Assembly (NCBI RefSeq): GCF_008370685.1
Contig: NZ_VTZU01000002.1
Span: 186,001 to 250,000, forward strand
From: Aquimarina sp. RZ0
GTDB lineage: Bacteria; Bacteroidota; Bacteroidia; Flavobacteriales; Flavobacteriaceae
Reading direction: 5' to 3'
DNA: 64,000 bases
Position numbers and translations under genes: made by a program. Below the pieces are notes generated by a model, which was not told the origin of the DNA, did no database searches, and worked only from the letters and a program-made list of their open reading frames with translations. Positions 1-9,950 of this stretch are shown here, piece by piece (within the stretch, counting starts at the first letter, position 1; the number at the start of each line of letters is the position of its first letter).

Positions 1-2908
1 TTCCTTTTTTAAACACTTTTATGAAATCCTTAAACTCAGATTCAAAATCTACTGGTTCTAAATGTGCATTGGGTCTATTGGTAAATGGTTTTTGATCTTT
101 TAATATCGATTTCTGAAGGTCTTTTGGAAATTCTCCAACGGGCTGTCCCAGCTCTCCTTTAAATAAGTTCACAACGGATTTCGGAAATGATATGGTTTCA
201 CCCTTTTCTTTTACATCTTCAATGGTCAAATTATTACTTACCAGATATTGAGCCATATCTCCAACTACTTTAGAGCTGGGAGTTACTTTTACTATATCTC
301 CAAAAAGCTGATTGACCTCTCCATACATTTTAGTAATTTCATGAAAACGATCTGCTAATCCCAATCCTTCGGCTTGTGGTTTTAAATTAGAATATTGTCC
401 TCCTGGAATTTCATGCTGATAGATATCCCCAGTCCCGGATTTAAGACCGGATTCAAAAACATAATAATATTCTCTAACAGCCTCCCAGTAATTAGAGTAT
501 TCATTCAGTTTAGAAATATTTATTGGATTCTCCCGCTCATGAAACCTCATCATTTCTACAATAGAATTAAAATTAGGTTGTGAGGTAAGTCCAGAAAGCC
601 CGCCCAGAGCCACATCTACAACATCAATACCAGCTTCAATTGCTTTGAGATATGTGGCCGATTGTACTGAAGAAGTATCATGGGTATGTAAATGTATAGG
701 AATATTAATTTCAGATTTTAAAGCAGTTACCAATTCATAGGCTGCATATGGTTTTAGCAATCCAGCCATATCTTTAATTCCCAAAATATGTGCTCCCGCA
801 TTTTCAATATCTTTTGCTAATTGGATATAATATTTTAAAGTATATTTTGTACGTTTTGGATCTAGAATATCTCCTGTATAACAAAGTGCTCCTTCTGCTA
901 GTCCCTGAGTACGAGTTCTTACATGTTCTATACAAGGAGCTATTGATTTCATCCAGTTTAAAGAATCAAAAATCCTGAACACATCCACACCATTCTCCCA
1001 TGACTGTTCTACAAATTTACTTATCAAATTATCTGGATAGGCAGTATAACCGACCCCATTAGATCCTCTAATTAACATTTGCAGAAGTAAATTAGGCATG
1101 GCTTTTCTAAGTGTACGCAGTCGCTCCCAAGGGTTCTCTTTTAGAAACCTCAGGCATACATCAAAAGTTGCTCCTCCCCATACTTCCATACTAAATATTT
1201 CTGGATGATTTTTGGCAAATCCTTCTGCCACTTTATGCATATCATACGTACGCATTCTTGTGGCTAATAAACTCTGGTGTGCATCTCGCATTGTAGTATC
1301 AGTAAAATGAATTTTGTTTTCATTTTTTAACCACGTTGCAAATTTCTCCGGACCTAATTCTGTTAATAAATCTTTAGTTCCTTTGGTATATTCGCTGGAT
1401 TCATCAAATTTAGGAATTTGGGGGGATACAAATTTTTTTGTCTGATCTATTTTTTTGACATCCGGATTGCCATTTACGATAATATCACCTAGAAAATTTG
1501 CCAATTTTGTAGCTCGATTTCGCGCTTCTTTAATTGTAAATAACTCTTTTGTATCTCTAATAAAGTTAACTGTTACTGCTCCTTTTCTAAAGGTATCATG
1601 TTTCAATATATTGTCTAAAAAAGGCATGTTTGTTTTCACCCCCCGTATTCTGAATTCTGAGAGTGCTCTACGCATTTTTCTACATGCGCCATCAAGTGTT
1701 CTGCTATTGGCTGAAACTTTTACCAGCATAGAATCAAAAAATGGAGATATAGTAACCCCTTGATACACACTACCAGCATCTAACCTGATTCCGAATCCAG
1801 AAGCACTTCTATAGGTAGTTATTGTGCCATAATCAGGTTTAAAATTATTCTCCGGATCTTCTGTAGTAATTCTACATTGCAATGCAAAGCCATTCGTCTT
1901 TATACTTTCCTGACTTTCTATTTTGATCTGTTTGTCTGATAGTTTATAACCACCTGCAATAAAAATCTGAGTTTTGATTAAATCGATCCCCGTAACAACC
2001 TCTGTAACCGTATGCTCTACCTGAACTCTTGGATTTACTTCTATAAAATAAATACTGTCATCATCATCAACAAGGAATTCTACTGTACCAATATTATTAT
2101 AATCTACTGCCTTGCAAATGGATAATGCATAGGCATATAAATTTTGTTTTATATCATCAGAGACACCGAAAGAAGGAGCATATTCAATTACTTTTTGATA
2201 ACGTCTCTGTACAGAACAATCTCGTTCAAAAAGATGTACCATCGTGCCATAATGATCTGCAACTATCTGTACTTCGATATGCTTTGGATTTTCAACAAAC
2301 TTCTCCAGGAAAACAGTATCATCCCCAAAAGCATTTAGAGCTTCTCTTTGCGACTCTGGATATGCTTTTTCAAGTTCTTCGACGTTTCTAATTACACGCA
2401 TACCTCTACCTCCACCTCCAGATGCGGCTTTCAGCATAACGGGAAATCCTATCCTTTTTGCCTCTTTAATTGCAATTTTAACATCGATAAGATCTTGATC
2501 ATTACTTTGAATAATTGGAATATTATTAGCAATAGCAACTTCTTTTGCCATAATTTTATCTCCCAAAGAACGTAAAACAGAAACTTTGGGGCCTATAAAA
2601 ATAATATCATTTTTCTCACATTGTACTGCAAAATCTGCATTTTCTGAAAGGAAACCATATCCAGGATGAATCGCATCCACTTGATTCTCTTTTGCCACCC
2701 TTATGATCGCAGCTATATTTAGATAAGGTTTTAGAGGTTCATGATCTTCTCCTATCTGATATGCCTCATCTGCTTTATACCTATGCAAAGAATATCGATC
2801 TTCATAAGTGTAGATACCTACAGTTTGTAATCCGATTTCTGTACAGGCTCTAAAAATACGAATAGCTATCTCTCCTCTATTGGCTACTAAAACTTTTTTG
2901 ATTTGCAT
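1..2908 (-). CDS. pyc: Pyruvate carboxylase, C-terminus beyond left edge
   Basis: Read from the ATG at 2908 on the minus strand, the frame stays open to base 1 (969 codons). The N-terminus (MQIKKVLVANRGEIAIRIFR) is a biotin-carboxylase start, followed by an ATP-grasp glycine loop (GGGGRGMR near residue 165) and the carboxylase C-lobe to about residue 450. A carboxyltransferase domain begins near residue 533 with FTDTTMRDAHQSLLATRMRT, the motif typical of pyruvate carboxylase. The family is about 1150 residues, so roughly 180 residues, including the biotin-carrier domain and its lysine, lie outside the window. The enzyme converts pyruvate, bicarbonate and ATP to oxaloacetate in the cytoplasm. 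The single-chain order (BC then CT) separates it from two-subunit carboxylases. It appears monocistronic, with the TRAP operon upstream on the same strand. Confidence 0.95.
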   Translation of the reverse strand, partial: MQIKKVLVANRGEIAIRIFRACTEIGLQTVGIYTYEDRYSLHRYKADEAYQIGEDHEPLKPYLNIAAIIRVAKENQVDAIHPGYGFLSENADFAVQCEKNDIIFIGPKVSVLRSLGDKIMAKEVAIANNIPIIQSNDQDLIDVKIAIKEAKRIGFPVMLKAASGGGGRGMRVIRNVEELEKAYPESQREALNAFGDDTVFLEKFVENPKHIEVQIVADHYGTMVHLFERDCSVQRRYQKVIEYAPSFGVSDDIKQNLYAYALSICKAVDYNNIGTVEFLVDDDDSIYFIEVNPRVQVEHTVTEVVTGIDLIKTQIFIAGGYKLSDKQIKIESQESIKTNGFALQCRITTEDPENNFKPDYGTITTYRSASGFGIRLDAGSVYQGVTISPFFDSMLVKVSANSRTLDGACRKMRRALSEFRIRGVKTNMPFLDNILKHDTFRKGAVTVNFIRDTKELFTIKEARNRATKLANFLGDIIVNGNPDVKKIDQTKKFVSPQIPKFDESSEYTKGTKDLLTELGPEKFATWLKNENKIHFTDTTMRDAHQSLLATRMRTYDMHKVAEGFAKNHPEIFSMEVWGGATFDVCLRFLKENPWERLRTLRKAMPNLLLQMLIRGSNGVGYTAYPDNLISKFVEQSWENGVDVFRIFDSLNWMKSIAPCIEHVRTRTQGLAEGALCYTGDILDPKRTKYTLKYYIQLAKDIENAGAHILGIKDMAGLLKPYAAYELVTALKSEINIPIHLHTHDTSSVQSATYLKAIEAGIDVVDVALGGLSGLTSQPNFNSIVEMMRFHERENPINISKLNEYSNYWEAVREYYYVFESGLKSGTGDIYQHEIPGGQYSNLKPQAEGLGLADRFHEITKMYGEVNQLFGDIVKVTPSSKVVGDMAQYLVSNNLTIEDVKEKGETISFPKSVVNLFKGELGQPVGEFPKDLQKSILKDQKPFTNRPNAHLEPVDFESEFKDFIKVFKKG

Positions 2909-3049
2909 GGTGTAGTTGTTGTGTTTTAATAATCTTTAATAAATATGCCCTCCTAAATATATAGATTAGGGTTCTATATTGCAATACATTTTATCCTGAA
3001 TACGTCAAAAAAAATTATCCTCTAATTTCTCATTTTAATTAAAATACGT

Positions 3050-3059
3050 ATCGCGCGAT
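3050..3059. repeat. GC-only palindrome ATCGCGCGAT
   Basis: A perfect 10-bp palindrome between pyc and dctP. It is conspicuous because the surrounding intergenic DNA is nearly all A/T. It could be a protein-binding site, but nothing else supports that. Confidence 0.25.
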
Positions 3060-3077
3060 GTAAAAAGAGTATTGCTT

Positions 3078-4220
3078 CTATTTTTGAATTTTATTGTAGT
3101 ATGCTTTTTCTGTTACCTCAGACCATTTTGATATTCTATCCTGAAAATTAGCATAACTTTCATACACTTCTTTGGATAAGGGATCATCTCCTATCATTTC
3201 CTGTAAAGCTTCTTCTGTATGCACTCTCAAAGCATCCATAGTTTCCTTTGAAAACTCTCTAATCTCTACTTGCTCTTCACGTATTAATTTATCCAAGTAG
3301 ATCCCATTTTGTTTATCAAACTCGGATAATACCCAAACCTGTGCACGTTTTGATGCTGCCATCAAAACAGCTTGTAAGTGTGGAGGTAATCCATCATGAA
3401 GATTTTTATTAATAAAAAATTCCAGCTGTGATCCTGTCTCATGCCAACCTGGGGTGTAGTAATATTTTGCAATTTTATGAAACCCCATTTTGTAATCATG
3501 GTAAGGACCAATCCATTCTGTAGCATCAATAACTCCCCGTTCCAAGCTTGTATAAATTTCACTGCCTGCAACGAGTACTGCTGCACCACCTGCTTTTTCT
3601 AATACTTTACCCCCGATACCGGGCAAACGCATTTTTAATCCTCTAAAATCTTCTATAGAATTGATCTCACGATTAAACCACCCTCCCATTTGTACTCCTG
3701 TATTTCCTCCCATAAAAGGCACCAGGTTAAATCTTGCATACGTTTTTTTCCATAACTCATATCCTCCTCCTACTTCTAACCAGGAAGTAATTTGCTGAGC
3801 ATTCATCCCAAAGGGTACAGCTGCAAAAAACTGCGCTGCAGGAGTTTTTCCTGCCCAATAATAAGAAACACCACACCCCATTTCAATAGCTCCCTGTGAT
3901 ACCGCATCAAAAGCTTCTAACGGAGGCACCAATTCTCCTCCTCCATACACTTTAATTTTTATCTGACCATTAGAGAGTTCATCAACCCAGGTTGCATATT
4001 TTTCTGCAACTTCACCAACAACTGGGAAATTTGGCGGCCAGGTAGTCGTCATTTTCCAATGAAATACTTTATTCGGTTTTGACGTATCATACGAAACAGG
4101 ATTCATACTTCCCGGAGGATCTCCCAAACAAGAAAAAAATAATAACACTGTCACCATCCCTGCAAAAAATCTTACCATAGTATACCTATTTACTTTACCA
4201 CAATTAATAGTACTATTCAT
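3078..4220 (-). CDS. dctP: TRAP transporter solute-binding protein DctP (lipoprotein)
   Basis: A 380-residue DctP-family (SBP_bac_7) protein that would capture an organic acid outside the inner membrane for the DctQM permease. A hydrophobic N-terminus ends in a lipobox (LLFFSC), so it is probably lipid-anchored. An internal ATG at 4178 (MVRFFAGMVTVLL) gives a more ordinary signal peptide, so the true start may be there rather than at 4220. Family features include the early WPPNFPVVGEVAEKYATWV segment, the region around GGNTGVQMGGWFNREI, and ERGVIDATEWIGPYHD, where the arginine that usually contacts the substrate carboxylate is expected. Longer DctPs of this class often take 2-oxo acids; the substrate cannot be read from sequence alone. 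Last gene of a dctQ-dctM-dctP operon, 18 bp after dctM. Confidence 0.92.
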   Translation of the reverse strand: MNSTINCGKVNRYTMVRFFAGMVTVLLFFSCLGDPPGSMNPVSYDTSKPNKVFHWKMTTTWPPNFPVVGEVAEKYATWVDELSNGQIKIKVYGGGELVPPLEAFDAVSQGAIEMGCGVSYYWAGKTPAAQFFAAVPFGMNAQQITSWLEVGGGYELWKKTYARFNLVPFMGGNTGVQMGGWFNREINSIEDFRGLKMRLPGIGGKVLEKAGGAAVLVAGSEIYTSLERGVIDATEWIGPYHDYKMGFHKIAKYYYTPGWHETGSQLEFFINKNLHDGLPPHLQAVLMAASKRAQVWVLSEFDKQNGIYLDKLIREEQVEIREFSKETMDALRVHTEEALQEMIGDDPLSKEVYESYANFQDRISKWSEVTEKAYYNKIQK

Positions 4221-4238
4221 ATTACAATTTCTAAGCCG

Positions 4239-5585
4239 TTATACAGAAATAAAAATAAGCTTTGGATAAAACATGACAATACCTATTACAATAAGTTGTA
4301 TCACAATAAAAGGAATGATACCTCTATAAATCTGACTTGTTTTTACTTTTTCTGGCGCAACACCTTTTAAATAAAACAAGGCAAATCCAAAAGGAGGTGT
4401 TAGAAATGATGTTTGTAAATTCAAAGCCATCAAAATACCTACCCAAAGCATATTCATATCCAATGCATTAAAAACTGGAGTCACTACAGGCACAACAATA
4501 AATATAATCTCTATAAAATCAATGAAGAAGCCTGCTATAAAAATCACGCACATAACCAGCAATAGAAACATTAATGGAGTAAGCTGAGATGATAAAATTA
4601 AATCTTGCAAGTATTGATCTCCTCCTAATGTCCTAAATACTAATGTAAAAGTGGTCGCTCCCAATAAAATAAAGAACACCATAGATGTTAATCTTGTGGT
4701 TTCTTGAGCTACATCTTTTAAAATTGTGAATGAAAATTTCTTTTGAATTATAGTAAGTATTGTTGCTCCTATTGCTCCTATTGCAGAAGCCTCTGTTGGC
4801 GACGCCACTCCTGTAAAAATAGACCCTAAAACAAGTACAATCAGTAATAATGGCAGCAATAATACCTTCACTATTTTTGAGGTCAAATTATCTGCTCTAA
4901 ACGCTATTATTTCTTCTTTCGGAATACTTGGCGCATCATTTTTATGAATCCATGCTTTTATTAAAATATAAAACACATATAGACCTACTAATAATAATCC
5001 TGGAAATAAGGCAGCAGAAAATAGCGTTCCTACATCGACCGACCCTCCTCCTCTGGATGAACTATTGATAGTATCTGCTAATAATACTAAAACAATTGAA
5101 GGAGGAATAATCTGTCCCAAAGTCCCGGAAGCAGCAATCACTCCTGTTGCCAACTCCGTTTTATATCCTCTACTAAGCATTGTAGGCAGACTAATCAAAC
5201 CCATAGTCACTACAGTTGCCCCTACAATCCCAGTAGATGCCGCCAATAACGCCCCTACTATAATCACCGAGATCGCCAACCCTCCACGAATACGCCCAAA
5301 CATCATAGCCATCGTTTCTAATAAACGCTGAGCTAAACCAGACTTTTCTAACATAATCCCCATAAAAATAAATAAAGGAACAGCCATCAATACATAATTA
5401 TTTACCACCCCCATAATCCTGGAAGGCAATAAATAAAATGTTGACATAGTAAAATATTCCGGAGCGAAGATGGATATCCCAAAAGCAAAAGCAATAGAAA
5501 TACCTCCTAATGTAAAAGCTACCGGATATCCTTTAAGTATTACTATAAAAATAATGATAAACAGTAGTATTGCCAAAAACTCCAT
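4239..5585 (-). CDS. dctM: TRAP transporter large permease DctM
   Basis: A 448-residue integral membrane protein with about a dozen hydrophobic segments, the size and pattern of the DctM family. It forms the transport channel of a tripartite ATP-independent periplasmic transporter and uses an ion gradient rather than ATP. Family features include GYPVAFTLGG near the N-terminus, the repeated LLAASTGIVGATVVTMGLIS and SGTLGQIIPPSIVLV segments, and the late LQTSFLTPPFGFALFYLKG. The ATG overlaps the dctQ stop by one base (TAATG), indicating translational coupling. Confidence 0.95.
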   Translation of the reverse strand: MEFLAILLFIIIFIVILKGYPVAFTLGGISIAFAFGISIFAPEYFTMSTFYLLPSRIMGVVNNYVLMAVPLFIFMGIMLEKSGLAQRLLETMAMMFGRIRGGLAISVIIVGALLAASTGIVGATVVTMGLISLPTMLSRGYKTELATGVIAASGTLGQIIPPSIVLVLLADTINSSSRGGGSVDVGTLFSAALFPGLLLVGLYVFYILIKAWIHKNDAPSIPKEEIIAFRADNLTSKIVKVLLLPLLLIVLVLGSIFTGVASPTEASAIGAIGATILTIIQKKFSFTILKDVAQETTRLTSMVFFILLGATTFTLVFRTLGGDQYLQDLILSSQLTPLMFLLLVMCVIFIAGFFIDFIEIIFIVVPVVTPVFNALDMNMLWVGILMALNLQTSFLTPPFGFALFYLKGVAPEKVKTSQIYRGIIPFIVIQLIVIGIVMFYPKLIFISV

Positions 5586-6088
5586 TAAGCTCTTTTATTA
5601 ATAATGATCTGAATTGATTTTAGCATATGAGAAATCCCCTGTAATAATAAAAAAGAAAATCCCAGCGTAATACAAAATTTAAGTATATATAATGCTGGCA
5701 GCCCTCCCGCTTGTGATGAACCCTCGCCTATCATAAATGACGATAAACTATAGTACCAGGAAGAGACTATCACCACGTAACACCACGGAATTAACAAAAA
5801 TACTCCCCCCAACACATCTACCCAAGCCTTTTGTTTTACAGACATTTTTGTGTAAAAAACATCTACTCTTACATGTTTCCCGTGTTTAAATGTAAATCCT
5901 GAACCAATAAGGAATAGTATTCCAAACAAATAAATCTCTGTTTCTATCATCCATATAAAGGTAAATTTGAATACGTATCTAATAATAACATCCAATCCTA
6001 TCATCATAGCCAACAATACTGAAAGCCAACTAACAAGGGCTCCTGTTTTCTCGCCAACCCAATCAAAGAATTTAATAATTTTTTGCAT
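5585..6088 (-). CDS. dctQ: TRAP transporter small permease DctQ
   Basis: A 167-residue protein with four hydrophobic segments, as in the DctQ family (Pfam DctQ). It pairs with DctM in the inner membrane. Characteristic stretches are WLSVLLAMMIGLDVIIRYVF in the first half and the loop FKHGKHVRVDVFY before the third segment. First gene of the three-gene TRAP operon. The start faces the divergent polysaccharide-enzyme gene across 245 bp that hold an inverted repeat and a promoter for the other direction. No DctB/DctS sensor gene lies nearby. Confidence 0.92.
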   Translation of the reverse strand: MQKIIKFFDWVGEKTGALVSWLSVLLAMMIGLDVIIRYVFKFTFIWMIETEIYLFGILFLIGSGFTFKHGKHVRVDVFYTKMSVKQKAWVDVLGGVFLLIPWCYVVIVSSWYYSLSSFMIGEGSSQAGGLPALYILKFCITLGFSFLLLQGISHMLKSIQIIINKRA

Positions 6089-6137
6089 TATATCTTATGT
6101 GAAGTATAAATGTTGAAGATAATGAAATTAAAAACAC

Positions 6138-6162
6138 ATTTTGACTATGATTATGTCAAAAT
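6138..6162. promoter_or_regulatory. Inverted repeat, candidate operator
   Basis: ATTTTGAC and GTCAAAAT form perfect 8-bp arms around a 9-bp spacer, ending on the -33 TTG of the promoter at 6162-6192. It lies between dctQ and the beta-helix enzyme, so it could control either. The regulator is unknown. Confidence 0.45.
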
Positions 6163-6192
6163 TGATTATCTCGAAAAAAAACAATATCTTTG
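6162..6192 (+). promoter_or_regulatory. Bacteroidota-type promoter for the beta-helix enzyme
   Basis: TTG (6162-6164), 20 bp, then TATCTTTG (6185-6192), a full match to the Bacteroidota -33 TTG and -7 TAnnTTTG consensus. It leaves a leader of about 135 nt before the ATG at 6334. Confidence 0.55.
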
Positions 6193-6333
6193 AAATAACT
6201 AAATACATAATTACATTATCTAAAAAATTAAGTTTTAACACCCCTCCCTCTTTTAAAACTTTATTTTTAACACCTTGGTTAAAAAAAAACTTAGGTCTTT
6301 ATTTACTTTTATATTAACTAAACTTAAAAACCC

Positions 6334-9300
6334 ATGAAAACCCTAGAAAGCTTTTTAGAAAAGCAGGTGTTTTTGAAAATTCTTTACGCAAAAATTTTTC
6401 GAAATTATCAAAAGTCTTTTTTCTCACTTCTTATCGCTTTAACACTATCTTTTTCGCTACAAGCCAAAGATATTTATGTAGCCAAAAATGGAAGTGACTC
6501 TAATGCCGGAACCCAAAATGCTCCTTTTAAAACAATAGCAAAAGCTTCATCCGTTGCCCGAGCTGGAGATATTGTCATTATCGGTGCAGGAACTTACGAA
6601 GAGTTATTAGAACCTGCAAGATCAGGAACACCCGGTAATCCAATAGTTTATAGAGCCAAAACAGGAGAAAAAGTAATTATTACAGCTATGCAGGCTGTTA
6701 ACAACTGGATCGTTGATCAAGGTAATATTTATAAGGCAACTGTCAATTGGGACCTAGGTCAGGATAATATGGCGCTTCATAATGACAATCTTATGGATCT
6801 TGCAAGGTGGCCAAATAATGTACCTCAAAACTTATTTAAACGCGATTATTTACCAGCCTGTAACAGAGGTGCTGCTGGTGGTGGAAAAACCTGGATGAAT
6901 TATAATGGTAGTCAATCAAATGGTCACGCAAATAGTATTCCTCATGCCAGTAAATGGAAAAACGGGGGTTCTATTCATTTTTATGGAGGAGCAGGTTTTT
7001 TAGCCTGGACAGATTTTATAACCAATTCATCTTCGAATAGGATTGATTTCAAATTACAAAGAAGACAAAATTGGATTCAACTCAGACATCACCCTGGATA
7101 TACGGGCCATGGAGTTAAAAAAGGTGAGTTTTTCCTTCAAGGGATTAAAGAAGCCCTGGATTATAAAAATGAGTGGTTTTATGATAAAAATAACAAAACA
7201 CTTTATGTACAAATTGATGGAGGCGGTGCACCGGCTGCTAATTCTATTCGTTTTAGAAGAAGAACCCAAACCATTAAATTGAATAAAAACTATATCCATA
7301 TTGAGAACTTAGCTGTTTTTGGTGGATCCATAGATATTAGTGGTAATAACAATAAATTATCCAGAGTATCAAGTTTTTATGGGAATCATACATTAGGTGT
7401 GATTGATGGATTTGACTCCAGAAGACAGAGTGTATTGATTACTGGTAATAAAAATACAATAGAACGATGTGAAATCGCCTGGGGTGCTGGTAATGGAGTA
7501 TATGACAAAGGAGATGATAACAAATTATTGAATTCTTATGTTCACGATTTTAATTATTTAGGAAATTATGATTGTGTATTAAACACCCGTGGAGCAAAAA
7601 GAGGATCGTATAGAAACAATACACTCACCAGATCAGGAAAAGATATTATTCAGGCATACGTTGATGGAGGTGAATTTGCTTACAATGATATCAGCCTGAA
7701 TAATTTTGTAGCCGATGATGGCGGATTACTATATACTACCAATGCGAGAGCAACAAAATCAAGTATTCATCATAATACTTTTCACGACTCGCAAGCAAGA
7801 AATGGTAGGTTTAAAGGAACAGGAATTTATCTAGACAATGACTCAAAAAACTGGGATGTTTATAATAATGTAGTTTGGAATACAAAATGGACTAACATTC
7901 AAATCAATTGGAACGGAACCAACCTCAAAATTTATAACAACACTTTTGCAAAAGGTTCGGCCACTATGGGAGCATGGCATAAGGCAGGAACAAGATTTAG
8001 TAATGTACAGGTGTGGAATAATATCACAGACAAAGAGGCCGTAGATCAACAAGGAAACCAGGAAAGCGAAAGCACTTGGGAGCCGCAATCAGATAAGCAG
8101 AATAACCTGGTCAGTCGAGCTTCTTTTAATAACTACAACAATAATGATTATACATTAAAAAGAGGTGCACAGGCAATAGATTTTGGTAGAGTAATAGCAG
8201 GATATACAGATGGATTCCAAGGAAGAAAGCCTGATGCTGGTGCCTATGAGTCGGGGCTCCCTCCTTTTAAAACAGGAATAAACTGGAACATAGCTTCCGG
8301 ACCAACTGGATTAGGGTGTTATGGACTCCCAGGTGAAGCTACGAATTGTAACCCTGGCGGTGGTGGTGGAAACACGGCTTCTGTGACGGCAGTAAATATC
8401 TCTGATAATAATGTTACTCTAAACATTAACCAAACCAGAGATTTAAATGCTACAGTAATCCCTGATAATGCTACTGATAAATCTGTAACCTGGTCATCTA
8501 ATAATACTTCTATAGCCACAGTAAACTCAAATGGTCTGGTAAGAGCAATATCAGAAGGTTCGGCAATAATAACGGTAACCACAACAGATGGTAATAAAAA
8601 GGCTACCAGTACTATAAATGTTACCGACAATACTTCTCCACCACCACCTCCATCAGGAGGAGACATTGTGATAGAAGCAGAAACTTTCACAAATACTAAT
8701 GGTACATTTAATGATGAAAGTGACGGTGGTCCGGGATTAGGTATGAATGCTACTGCTATAGGTGTAAACTATGTTAATAGCGGAGATTGGTCTGAGTACA
8801 CTATTAATGTAGGTACTGCTGGAGAATATAGTATTACTTATCAGATATCTACTCCTTCTGATAATGCACAGATCCAATTATTAATTGATGATACTTTAGT
8901 CGCTACAGATAATGTATCTAATAATGGTAATTGGGATAATTATACTGCTTTAGTATCTTCAAGTACAATTGCAAACCTGAGTTCGGGGAGACATACTGTT
9001 CGTGTAGTAGCATCTGGATCTAATCCTTGGCAATGGAATCTAGATAAAATTGTATTAAGACGAATTGGAGGAAATGATGGCGGAGGAAATGGACAATCTA
9101 CCACCGTAACTTTAGCTCCGATTCATGATGCCTATATGCAAGGAAATACCCGTCAGAACATCAATATTATACGATTAGAAAAAAATAAACGAGTAGCATA
9201 TCTAATGTTTGACCTTTCTTCAGTGAATGGGACTATAAAAGAAGCCTCACTTAATTTTACAGTAAATTCTGATGCTGGAAACGGCGAAGTTACCATCTAT

Positions 9301-9819
9301 AAAGGAAATAACAATAATTGGACAGAACAAAACCTGTCTAACAATAACAAGCCCGCAAAATCAGGAGTACTTGGTTCGATTAATAGCACTTACGCTATTG
9401 GTAATACTAAGACAGTTTCCCTTCAGCCAGCATCCATTTCAGGAAATAAAGTTTCCTTTATCTTGGAAGCAGTCTCTGGTAATGACTTTGCATTTGCTTC
9501 AAAAGAACACGGATCTGCTGCAAAACCAGAACTGGTATTAACTTATGAAGGTACTCGTAGAGAAAATAATGAATTGATTAATTCTTTTGAAATTTATCCC
9601 AACCCTACAGAAGATATCATTACATTCACTAGTGACATGACTAATAAGAGAATTAAGTTATATGATATGTTAGGAAGATTACAAAGGAATATTGTTTTCA
9701 AAAAAGGAGAAAACACATTAGATCTTAGCGTATTAGAATCAGGATATTACCTTCTAAATATTTTGGACACAGAAAAGTCTAATGAAGTAATAGCAACTAA
9801 AAAGCTTATCAAGCAATAA
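6334..9819 (+). CDS. Secreted right-handed beta-helix polysaccharide lyase/hydrolase with CBMs, T9SS cargo
   Basis: 1161 residues, modular. The hydrophobic segment of the signal peptide (residues 29-45) follows an unusually long polar N-region; no later ATG precedes it. Residues about 47-620 form a DUF1565/right-handed beta-helix domain (DIYVAKNGSDSNAGT start, then many short N-rich turns such as GSIDISGNNNKLSRV). A Big_2 Ig-like domain follows at 686-769, then a proline-rich linker, a CBM6-type module at 778-909 (IVIEAETFTNTNG start), a CBM96/DNRLRE-like domain at about 923-1072, and a T9SS type A sorting domain (EIYPNPTEDIITF). It should be secreted to cleave a marine polysaccharide. The fold is shared by alginate lyases (PL6) and several hydrolase families, so the substrate is not assigned. 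It reads divergently from the TRAP operon. Confidence 0.85.
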   Translation: MKTLESFLEKQVFLKILYAKIFRNYQKSFFSLLIALTLSFSLQAKDIYVAKNGSDSNAGTQNAPFKTIAKASSVARAGDIVIIGAGTYEELLEPARSGTPGNPIVYRAKTGEKVIITAMQAVNNWIVDQGNIYKATVNWDLGQDNMALHNDNLMDLARWPNNVPQNLFKRDYLPACNRGAAGGGKTWMNYNGSQSNGHANSIPHASKWKNGGSIHFYGGAGFLAWTDFITNSSSNRIDFKLQRRQNWIQLRHHPGYTGHGVKKGEFFLQGIKEALDYKNEWFYDKNNKTLYVQIDGGGAPAANSIRFRRRTQTIKLNKNYIHIENLAVFGGSIDISGNNNKLSRVSSFYGNHTLGVIDGFDSRRQSVLITGNKNTIERCEIAWGAGNGVYDKGDDNKLLNSYVHDFNYLGNYDCVLNTRGAKRGSYRNNTLTRSGKDIIQAYVDGGEFAYNDISLNNFVADDGGLLYTTNARATKSSIHHNTFHDSQARNGRFKGTGIYLDNDSKNWDVYNNVVWNTKWTNIQINWNGTNLKIYNNTFAKGSATMGAWHKAGTRFSNVQVWNNITDKEAVDQQGNQESESTWEPQSDKQNNLVSRASFNNYNNNDYTLKRGAQAIDFGRVIAGYTDGFQGRKPDAGAYESGLPPFKTGINWNIASGPTGLGCYGLPGEATNCNPGGGGGNTASVTAVNISDNNVTLNINQTRDLNATVIPDNATDKSVTWSSNNTSIATVNSNGLVRAISEGSAIITVTTTDGNKKATSTINVTDNTSPPPPPSGGDIVIEAETFTNTNGTFNDESDGGPGLGMNATAIGVNYVNSGDWSEYTINVGTAGEYSITYQISTPSDNAQIQLLIDDTLVATDNVSNNGNWDNYTALVSSSTIANLSSGRHTVRVVASGSNPWQWNLDKIVLRRIGGNDGGGNGQSTTVTLAPIHDAYMQGNTRQNINIIRLEKNKRVAYLMFDLSSVNGTIKEASLNFTVNSDAGNGEVTIYKGNNNNWTEQNLSNNNKPAKSGVLGSINSTYAIGNTKTVSLQPASISGNKVSFILEAVSGNDFAFASKEHGSAAKPELVLTYEGTRRENNELINSFEIYPNPTEDIITFTSDMTNKRIKLYDMLGRLQRNIVFKKGENTLDLSVLESGYYLLNILDTEKSNEVIATKKLIKQ

Positions 9820-9880
9820 TAGCTATTTCTTAATGAGTTTAATTTTGGGCTCAATAAAAAGATCTATTAAAATTCATAAA

Positions 9881-9937
9881 AAACCACTTACATGAGTTGA
9901 TTTTTAAAATCTATACTCGTTTAAGTGGTTTTTTTTA
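9881..9937. terminator. Bidirectional terminator
   Basis: AAACCACTTA (9881) pairs with TAAGTGGTTT ending in a T-run (to 9937), with ATGAGT/ACTCGT extending the stem. T-runs flank both sides, so it can serve the beta-helix gene (+) and the yaaA side (-). Confidence 0.75.
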
Positions 9938-9950
9938 TATAAAAACTATG

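Noticed and set aside
8319..8690. 123-codon minus-strand ORF inside the beta-helix enzyme gene
   Set aside because: Lies wholly antisense to well-defined CBM/Ig modules; valine and proline bias mirrors the codons of the real gene.
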